Shown here: piece after piece, positions 26,915 through 32,967 of the stretch
Numbering within the stretch: the first letter of the stretch is position 1
Layout: each line of letters opens with the position of its first letter
Assembly (NCBI GenBank): GCA_009839535.1
Contig: VXPN01000103.1
Coordinates: 1 to 32,967 of the forward strand
Origin: Boseongicola sp. SB0662_bin_57
Lineage (GTDB): Bacteria; Pseudomonadota; Alphaproteobacteria; Rhodobacterales; Rhodobacteraceae
DNA length: 32,967 bases
Reading direction: 5' to 3'
Notes under the pieces: model-generated
Database searches by the model: none
The model's input: the letters and a program-made list of their open reading frames with translations, nothing else
Told to the model about the DNA's origin: nothing
Made by a program: the position numbers and the translations under genes

Positions 26915-27388
26915 TCAACTGACCGTCATGCCGCTGCGTTCGGCGGCAACATGGACAGCCATCGGCGAGACGTCAGGCTCAATGATGTCGGCACGCAGTC
27001 CGCACTCGCTGGCAATGGCACGCACCCAAACAAGGACGTTGTTGTCCGCCATCGACAGCCAGAAGTGATCCTCAGCCAGCTTCAGGACAACGGGATCGCT
27101 GATCGAGATGCCCCGGTGGTCTCTCTTCGGGACGCAAATGCCTCGTCCCTCCGAGTTGCTTGGCAGGTCGCGCAATGAAACGATCTGGACGAGAGGTGCG
27201 GCATCCGGCCCCCTGATCTCGACCTGCCGCTGGCTGGCTGCGTTCATGGGGCGTTCGCATTCGGCATCAGGGCCGCCGTGGCAAACAGGCTTCAGCATCT
27301 TGTTGTATGGCGAGAAGGCGGTCACGCCGTCCATCGCGGTCGCTTCACAGTGCGGCGTGACGCGCAGCCGCGTATTGGGGCAGATTTC
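26915..27388 (-). pseudogene. GcvT/DmdA-like aminomethyltransferase fragment
   Basis: 'CPNTRLRVTPHCEATAMDGVTAFSPYNKMLKPV..', 'QRQVEIRGPDAAPLVQIVSLRDL', 'DHRGISISDPVVLKLAEDHFWLSMADNNVLVWVRAIASECGLRADIIEPDVSPMAVH' then stop; N-terminal part only, with a small internal gap. Confidence 0.7.
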
Positions 27389-27569
27389 AGCCACCTGTTG
27401 GCACCTTTTCACATACCCAAGCGAAACCGCCCGAGGCTGCTCACATGTCCTGCGCAGGCCGCTCGTGGAGATCGGTTGCATGCGGCACGGCCGACCTCAT
27501 GATCTTTGACAGGAATTGTTGCCCCCGAAAGCCAAGATCAGCCAAAGTGCTTCGCCAATTCGCAGATTC

Positions 27570-27609
27570 TTGTCCTATGGCGGCAAGTTTTTTGTCCTAT
27601 GGCGGCAAG
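27570..27609. repeat. Two copies of TTGTCCTATGGCGGCAAG, 22-bp period
   Basis: Identical 18-mers at 27570-27587 and 27592-27609, upstream of the ABC transporter ATPase start (27666); each has partial dyad symmetry (TTGTCC..GGCAAG). Confidence 0.8.
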
Positions 27610-27665
27610 CTCGTAGTTGTTCGACCGGTAAACTCGCTGGCGTGCAAGGGACTGCGAAACCTTTG

Positions 27666-28454
27666 ATGCAACCATCTGGCACTGACACTCAGCGAACTCT
27701 TTTGCAGCTCGGGAGCTTGCGCAAGTCTTTTGGCGAGAATGTCGTCCTCGACGGTGTCAGCCTTTCGGTGTCTGCAGGCGAAGTCGTTTCACTGATAGGT
27801 CCCAGCGGCTCGGGGAAAAGCACACTGCTGCGCAGTGTGAATCTGTTGGAAGTGCCCGACAGCGGAACGATAATTCTGGACGGGCAAGAGGTGCAGTATC
27901 GCAATGAAGGATCTGTCTGGCGCAACGCCCGAATCTTGTCAGACCTTCGCACCTCGGTTGGCATGGTATTTCAGAATTTCAATCTCTGGCCGCACAAGAC
28001 GGTCATCGAGAATGTCGTTGAAGCACCGATTCATGTGAGAGGAATTGCCTTGAAGGAAGCTCACGACAAAGCGTCCGAGCTCCTCGAGATGATCGGCCTG
28101 CTCGACAAGCGCGACGAATTTCCTCGACGTCTTTCAGGAGGACAGCAGCAACGTGTAGCGATCGCACGCGCGCTTGCCATGGATCCCAAGCTGATGCTGT
28201 TCGATGAAGTGACGTCCGCTCTCGACCCCGAACTTGTCGGAGAGGTTCTCGACATCATGACCAGCCTCGCGCGCAACGGCATGACGATGATCGTCGTCAC
28301 GCACGAAATGGGATTTGCGCGACACGTAAGTCATCGGACCGCCTTTCTGTTCAAGGGACGGATCGAGGAGTGCGGCGAGTCCGAGCAGATGCTCGCCAAT
28401 CCGCAAAGCCCACACACCCGGCAGTTCCTCAACCGCGTCCTTCATCATCAATAG
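27666..28454 (+). CDS. Polar amino acid ABC transporter, ATP-binding protein (GlnQ/HisP-type)
   Basis: Walker A GPSGSGKSTLLRSVN, Q-loop, LSGGQQQRVAIARALAMDPKLMLFDEVTSALDPE; start taken at 27666. Confidence 0.93.
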   Translation: MQPSGTDTQRTLLQLGSLRKSFGENVVLDGVSLSVSAGEVVSLIGPSGSGKSTLLRSVNLLEVPDSGTIILDGQEVQYRNEGSVWRNARILSDLRTSVGMVFQNFNLWPHKTVIENVVEAPIHVRGIALKEAHDKASELLEMIGLLDKRDEFPRRLSGGQQQRVAIARALAMDPKLMLFDEVTSALDPELVGEVLDIMTSLARNGMTMIVVTHEMGFARHVSHRTAFLFKGRIEECGESEQMLANPQSPHTRQFLNRVLHHQ

Positions 28455-28464
28455 AGGACCTTCA

Positions 28465-29136
28465 GTGATTGACGCCATCATACACTATTTCATTTGGTTT
28501 TCACCGTATCTGAGCGGCTTCTTTTGGGCATCACTGATCGCGCTTGAAGTGTCTTTCCTGGCCATTGTCATTAGCTGGTTCATCGGTTTGGCCGCGACGA
28601 TTGCAAAAGGCGCGAAAAGTCGATGGCTGCGCTGGCCAGCCGACTTCTACATCTGGTTCATTCGCGGAACGCCTAGCCTGATCCAGATATTCATCATCTA
28701 TTTCGGCATTCCTCATGTCACCGGAATCCCGCTGTCGCCATTTGTGGCCGGCGTCACGGCCCTTGCACTCAGCAGTGGAGCCTATGTGGCCGAGGTGTTC
28801 CGGTCCGGGTTCTCCGCAATTCCAAAGGGACAAACCGAGTCCGCTCTGGCCGTCGGCATGAGTCAGGTGTTGATGATGCGACGCATCATTCTGCCACAAG
28901 TCGTCCGGATTGTTGTCCCGGCGATGACCAATGAGGCGATCAACACCCTCAAGAACACGTCACTCCTGTCAACCATCACGATAATTGAGGTGACGATGTT
29001 TGCCCAATTGTCACTGGCCGCGACGTTCAGGCCATTCGACTTCTTGATCGCCGCAGCGATCATCTACCTGATCATGAACACGATCCTTAGCCAATTCGCC
29101 GCTTGGTATGAGCGACGGTACTCCCTTGACCTATGA
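28465..29136 (+). CDS. Polar amino acid ABC transporter, permease
   Basis: 223 aa; EAA-type loop 'KGQTESALAVGMSQVLMMRRIILPQVVRIVVPAMTNEAINTLKNTSLLSTI'. Confidence 0.93.
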   Translation: MIDAIIHYFIWFSPYLSGFFWASLIALEVSFLAIVISWFIGLAATIAKGAKSRWLRWPADFYIWFIRGTPSLIQIFIIYFGIPHVTGIPLSPFVAGVTALALSSGAYVAEVFRSGFSAIPKGQTESALAVGMSQVLMMRRIILPQVVRIVVPAMTNEAINTLKNTSLLSTITIIEVTMFAQLSLAATFRPFDFLIAAAIIYLIMNTILSQFAAWYERRYSLDL

Positions 29137-29159
29137 AACCAACCAAGGAGGAGAAAGTT

Positions 29160-29954
29160 ATGAGAAGAAGAGATTTTGTTGCCATTGCAGGGGCGTCAAC
29201 GGCTGCCTCGCTCATCGCAGGGCCGGTCTTTGCCCAAGGCGAGTTGGAACTCATTACCCCCGGCGTTCTGACATCCGCGACCGAAGGTGGTTATCCGCCA
29301 TTCAGCATGCGAACGCCCGGCGGCGAACTGGACGGGCTCGAAATGCGCATCATGGGCGAAATCTGCAGGCGCTTGGGTTTGAAGTACGAGCCGGTCATCG
29401 TGAAATGGGAATCCATGCTTGTCGGGCTCCAGGCGAACCAGTACGACATCGTCGGCAATGCCATGGGAATCACAGAGGAACGGCAAAAGGCGGTGACCTT
29501 CTGCGACGGTTGGGTGGAAACTGGAGCCCAGGTCGTTGTTCGAGAGGGTTCCGACTATTCGTCCGCCGATCAACTGAGGGGAAAGAAAATCGGTGCGATC
29601 GCCGCCTCGACGTTCATTCCAATCGTTGAGAGTCTCGGCGGCGAACTGAGAGCTTACAAGGGCGATATTGACGGCATGCAGGATCTCGTTAACGGCAACA
29701 TCGATGCCGTGATCCTCGAGGCAATTGCCGCTAACTTCGCGATCACGAAGTCCAAGCTCCCGCTGCGTGCACTTCCCGGACTGATTGATCCGGCCCAATT
29801 GGGGTGGGCGGTCAAGAAGGGGAAGCCGAACTTGGTAACCGCAATCAACGAGACCCGGGCAGAAATGGTCGCCGAAGGCAAAGTCGCCGAACTCTTCGAC
29901 GACATCATTGGTTTCGACCCGTCGCCTAAAGAGCCAATTCGCAGCATTCTATGA
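29160..29954 (+). CDS. Polar amino acid ABC transporter, substrate-binding protein
   Basis: Twin-Arg-like/Sec signal 'MRRRDFVAIAGASTAASLIAGPVFA'; 'GGYPPFSMRTPGGELDGLEMRIMGEICRRLGLKYEPVIVKWESMLVGLQANQYDIVGNAMGITEERQKAVTF'; strong RBS (aaggaggag) upstream of 29160. Confidence 0.93.
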   Translation: MRRRDFVAIAGASTAASLIAGPVFAQGELELITPGVLTSATEGGYPPFSMRTPGGELDGLEMRIMGEICRRLGLKYEPVIVKWESMLVGLQANQYDIVGNAMGITEERQKAVTFCDGWVETGAQVVVREGSDYSSADQLRGKKIGAIAASTFIPIVESLGGELRAYKGDIDGMQDLVNGNIDAVILEAIAANFAITKSKLPLRALPGLIDPAQLGWAVKKGKPNLVTAINETRAEMVAEGKVAELFDDIIGFDPSPKEPIRSIL

Positions 29955-29971
29955 GGGTGCCTTCGCAAAAG

Positions 29972-29997
29972 TCTTGAAAGGCATAGGCCTTTCAGGA
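29972..29997 (+). terminator. Stem-loop just after the ABC binding-protein gene (possible terminator/3' stabiliser)
   Basis: TCTTGAAAGGC-ATAG-GCCTTTCAGGA: 8-bp perfect core stem extendable to 11 with one G-T; no strong T-run. Confidence 0.4.
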
Positions 29998-30030
29998 GTC
30001 GATTCCTGCAGTGGGCGAAAGCCGGGCTTG

Positions 30031-30273
30031 TCGAAGCTGCGCCGTCCGGCTCGCCCCGTTCCGGATGCGCGTGACATTGCCAAGGAGCTCGAGCGGAGGA
30101 GCGTGACGCACGCTCTCGGCGCGGTCGTCCACGACCCCTCCGGCCCAACGGGCCGGATGTTTCTCAGCGTCGCCGCCACCTTCGAAGAGTTCGTGGCCGA
30201 CCTCATCAGGATGCGCACCCGAGGAGGCATGGCGCCTGCCAAGCCCAAGTGAAGAAGCCGAAATTGTCAAGAG
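30031..30273 (+). mobile_element. Serine resolvase/recombinase relic (internal-to-C-terminal part)
   Basis: 'SKLRRPARPVPDARDIAKELERRSVTHALGAVVHDPSGPTGRMFLSVAATFEEFVADLIRMRTRGGMAPAKPK*' then 'KKPKLS' in another frame; matches the 'TKLDRLARS..DARxIAxEL...VHDPTDPVGRLLFNVLAMVAEFEADLIRxRTREGMxxAKAKGRLRGKQPKLS' pattern; catalytic-Ser N-terminus missing. Confidence 0.75.
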
Positions 30274-30478
30274 ACCCGAACATCTGCCGGACGCGGTCGC
30301 CGGCCGCGTTCCTGGGGCTGGCACGCCACGCTCAGGGCATCGCTCCTCGCGGTCATGGGCGCGGCCTCGACGGCGATCGAGGACACGCGCGACCCGGGCC
30401 GGGCGGCACTGCGCCCGCACCGGGCGGCGGGTCGACGGAGTGTAAGGCAGTCAGTCAGCAGGAATCGGGAAGGGCGCG

Positions 30479-30918
30479 ATGAACAGGCGTTTGACCGCGA
30501 TCGTTGAACGCGAGGGCAAAGGCTATGTGGCGCTATGCCCGGAGGTCGATGTCGCCAGCCAGGGCGAAAGCGTGGCCGAAGCGAGAGACGACCTCGCCGA
30601 GGCGCTCGCGCTGTTCTTCGAGACCGCACCGGCGGACGAAGTTGACCGGCACCTGCGCGGCGAGGTTTACGTGGCCAGGTCGAGGTTGCGGTTGGCTGGG
30701 TTGCGCGTCCTCTCGGGACGTGAGGTCTGCCGCATTCTTGCCGGCCACGGTGTCGACGAATTCCGCAGACGCGGCGGTCATATTGCCACGCAAAAGCAAG
30801 ATTCGGACGGCACGGTGACGGAACGGCGCCGGATCATCGAGAACTGCGCACCGGCACACTGCTCGCCATCGTACGCCAATCTGGCGTGCCTCGCACGGCA
30901 TTCGAGAACGAGGCGTGA
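30479..30918 (+). pseudogene. HicB antitoxin and HicA toxin fused by frameshift, HicA C-terminus out of frame
   Basis: 'MNRRLTAIVEREGKGYVALCPEVDVASQGESVAEARDDLAEALALFFETA' (HicB) continues in frame into 'LRVLSGREVCRILAGHGVDEFRRRGGHIATQKQDSDGTVT' (HicA); the expected end 'DHRELRTGTLLAIVRQSGVPRTAFENEA*' is in another frame at 30832-30918. Confidence 0.82.
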
Positions 30919-31084
30919 GCGCAGCAACCCGGCGTACCGACAGCTGTCACCTTCGGCAAGGAAACGCTGTCGGAGACCCGGACTTGCGGGACCGGAATCA
31001 CGCCGTCCGGATCATTGATCCAACCGCGTCTGGTGACGGGACCGCACCGCAACAGCCCAGATCGGGATGCCGACTGAGAGGAGC

Positions 31085-31534
31085 CTAGCTTTCCGGCTTT
31101 CGATATATGCCCTGTTCCTTCAAGGCATCGATCACCTCCGCAGGCATGTAGGTCTCGTCGTGCTTTGCGAGGAGATCATCGGCCCTGAACACGCCGTCCA
31201 CGTAATGCCCCTTTGCAATGGTGCCCTGCCCCTCTCCGAACAGGTCCGGGGCGGGATCTCCTCCGACATATGTCACGGGAACCTCAGCCGCACCGTCGGT
31301 GACCACAAAGGAAAACCGCACGCCGTCAACGCCTGTCATCGAGCCGTCCTTCACGAGCCCTCCCAGCTGGAAATACTCGTCCTCCGCAGGCGGCGAGGCC
31401 AGGACTTCGCTCGGGGACCGAAAAAACTGGAACGCATCCTTCGGCAAGAACCACAGCACGACCAGCATGCCGACAAGGCATGCGCCCGCCAGTGCAAGGA
31501 CCTGCATGCGCCGCTGCTTCTTCAGGCCTTTCAT
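31085..31534 (-). CDS. ccmE: Cytochrome c maturation protein CcmE (haem chaperone)
   Basis: 'MKGLKKQRRMQVLALAGACLVGMLVVLW' anchor, 'FRLGG/FQLGGLVKDGS', 'VPVTYVGGDPAPDLFGEGQGTIAKGHY', haem-binding 'LLAKHDETYMP'. Confidence 0.95.
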   Translation of the reverse strand: MKGLKKQRRMQVLALAGACLVGMLVVLWFLPKDAFQFFRSPSEVLASPPAEDEYFQLGGLVKDGSMTGVDGVRFSFVVTDGAAEVPVTYVGGDPAPDLFGEGQGTIAKGHYVDGVFRADDLLAKHDETYMPAEVIDALKEQGIYRKPES

Positions 31535-31721
31535 CCGCTCAATCCGTGGAAGGGAGACGATTGGGGGAGCCCCATTCGATAACCGTCGATTTGACTCGGC
31601 GACTTCCTGCACGACCGGTGGCGCGCAGTTGCATAATTGATCTCCGATCCAGGATGCAACACCATATGGCCGAACCATGACCGCAGAAGGGCCGCAGTCA
31701 TTGCCCAAGGAAGCCGATGCT

Positions 31722-32750
31722 TCACGGATAGACGGGTGCGGCCATGAGGCCGGCTGTTTCGTCTTCGCCGAGCATCAGGTTCGCGTTCTGGATCGCCTGC
31801 CCGCTCGATCCCTTTGTCAGGTTGTCAAGCACCACAATCACGGTCGCGACCCGCTCGCGCCGATCCCCCGCCACGCCAATGTGGCAGAAGTTCGAGGCCC
31901 GCACATGCTTCATCTGTGGAACCTGGCCGAACGGCAGGACATGAATGAAGACCTCGCCGCCATAGACCTTGTCCAGTGCCTCATGGATCCGCTCTGGCAC
32001 GCCCTTCACGTAGCAGGTCATGACAACGCCCCGCGTGGAGGGCAGAAGATGCGGCGTCAGCGTGACTGTCGGCTTGCCTTCCGTCAGCTTGGCCAGTTCC
32101 TGGTCGAATTCCCCGAGATGCCGATGGGAGCCGCCCACTGAATACGGCATCACGTTGTCTTCTGCCTCGGCCATCAGCAGGTGCTCCTTCAACGAGCGCC
32201 CGGCACCGGAAACGGATGCCTTCAGGTCCAGGACGATGTCGTCGAAATCAATGCACCTCTCCATGAAAAGAGGCCGCAAGCCATAGAGTCCGGCCGCCGC
32301 GTTGCAGCCGGTGCCCGCGACAAGCCGCGCTGACCGGATGTCCTCCCGATAGAACTCGGTCAGCCCGTAGACCGCCTCTTTCTGCAGCTGCATTGCCGCA
32401 TGAGGCTTGCCGTACCACGTCTCATAGGCGTCGGGATCGTGCAGCCGAAAGTCGGCGGAAAGGTCGACGACCTTCACGTGCCGGGGAACGGATGGAATGA
32501 CGGCCTGGCTTGTCGCGTGCGGAAGAGCGCAGAATGCCAGGCCAATTCCTGACCAGTCCACCTGATCGATGGCGACAAGGTCAGGCAGCTTCAAGTGTCC
32601 AAGATGCGGGAACACCGACGACATTGGCCGGCCCGCCTTCCGGTCTCCGGTCAACGCAGCAATCCGGATCGACGGATGGGTCGAGATCAACCGAACGAGT
32701 TCGGCGCCTGTGTATCCGCTGGCACCAAGAATGGCGACGTGATGGGGCAT
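31722..32750 (-). CDS. argC: N-acetyl-gamma-glutamyl-phosphate reductase
   Basis: '[27 protein letters not shown]', '[19 protein letters not shown]', '[16 protein letters not shown]'; RBS GGAGGG upstream of 32750. Confidence 0.95.
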   Translation of the reverse strand: MPHHVAILGASGYTGAELVRLISTHPSIRIAALTGDRKAGRPMSSVFPHLGHLKLPDLVAIDQVDWSGIGLAFCALPHATSQAVIPSVPRHVKVVDLSADFRLHDPDAYETWYGKPHAAMQLQKEAVYGLTEFYREDIRSARLVAGTGCNAAAGLYGLRPLFMERCIDFDDIVLDLKASVSGAGRSLKEHLLMAEAEDNVMPYSVGGSHRHLGEFDQELAKLTEGKPTVTLTPHLLPSTRGVVMTCYVKGVPERIHEALDKVYGGEVFIHVLPFGQVPQMKHVRASNFCHIGVAGDRRERVATVIVVLDNLTKGSSGQAIQNANLMLGEDETAGLMAAPVYP

Positions 32751-32806
32751 CCGGGCCCTCCTTCGGGAAATCATGAATGTCTATCGCGACAAGGGCCGTG
32801 CGGCAA

Positions 32807-32967
32807 TCACGCGGCGTGAAACTCCGTCTTCCGTCGGAGAAACCGGGTCGCCTGATCCGTAACGCGTTGCGGGTCGCCGGTAGTCAGGAACATGGAGATC
32901 TCGCCAGTGCCTCGCATTTCTGGATGCCGCTCCAGATAGTCGGCCAGGCTGTCGGCCACAAGGGCTG
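32807..32967 (-). CDS. murI: Glutamate racemase, C-terminal end (partial, runs off window)
   Basis: '[52 protein letters not shown]' resembles the MurI C-terminus. Confidence 0.55.
   Translation of the reverse strand, partial: ALVADSLADYLERHPEMRGTGEISMFLTTGDPQRVTDQATRFLRRKTEFHAA

Noticed and set aside
1-32967. CRISPR arrays, tRNA or rRNA genes, complete phage or defence systems
   Set aside because: I saw no regularly spaced repeats, tRNA cloverleaf signatures, rRNA motifs or intact defence modules; only relic TA and HsdR-like pieces.

Overview
High-GC window, probably from an alphaproteobacterium (my impression from family resemblance and the murI-argC-ccmE order at the right edge). Left part (449-5738, - strand): a LolCDE/FtsX-type ABC exporter operon with a LolA-like periplasmic protein and an outer-membrane beta-barrel. 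Middle (7640-29954): four tightly packed operons that look like an accessory catabolic island: (A) an N,N-dimethylformamidase (DMFase)-type alpha/beta enzyme with a divergent creatinase/prolidase-fold (M24) protein, a GlxA/AraC-type regulator and an ABM-family protein; (B) a TRAP transporter with a DinB-fold protein, a D-2-hydroxyacid dehydrogenase and an MmgE/PrpD protein; (C) a flavin monooxygenase, a DadA-like FAD oxidoreductase and an ATP-dependent hydantoinase/oxoprolinase pair (HyuA/HyuB); (D) a polar-amino-acid-type ABC transporter. Most boundaries between blocks contain decayed gene relics: FitAB/VapBC, an HsdR/beta-barrel chimera, a sulfotransferase, an IS1634-like transposase scrap, a GcvT/DmdA-like fragment, a serine resolvase and a HicB-HicA fusion. 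Right edge: ccmE, argC and the C-terminal end of murI. The main hypothesis is a composite amide/lactam (N-methyl amide) catabolic island combining DMFase-like and N-methyl-lactamase-like modules. All family calls come from motif recognition by eye; no database search was run.
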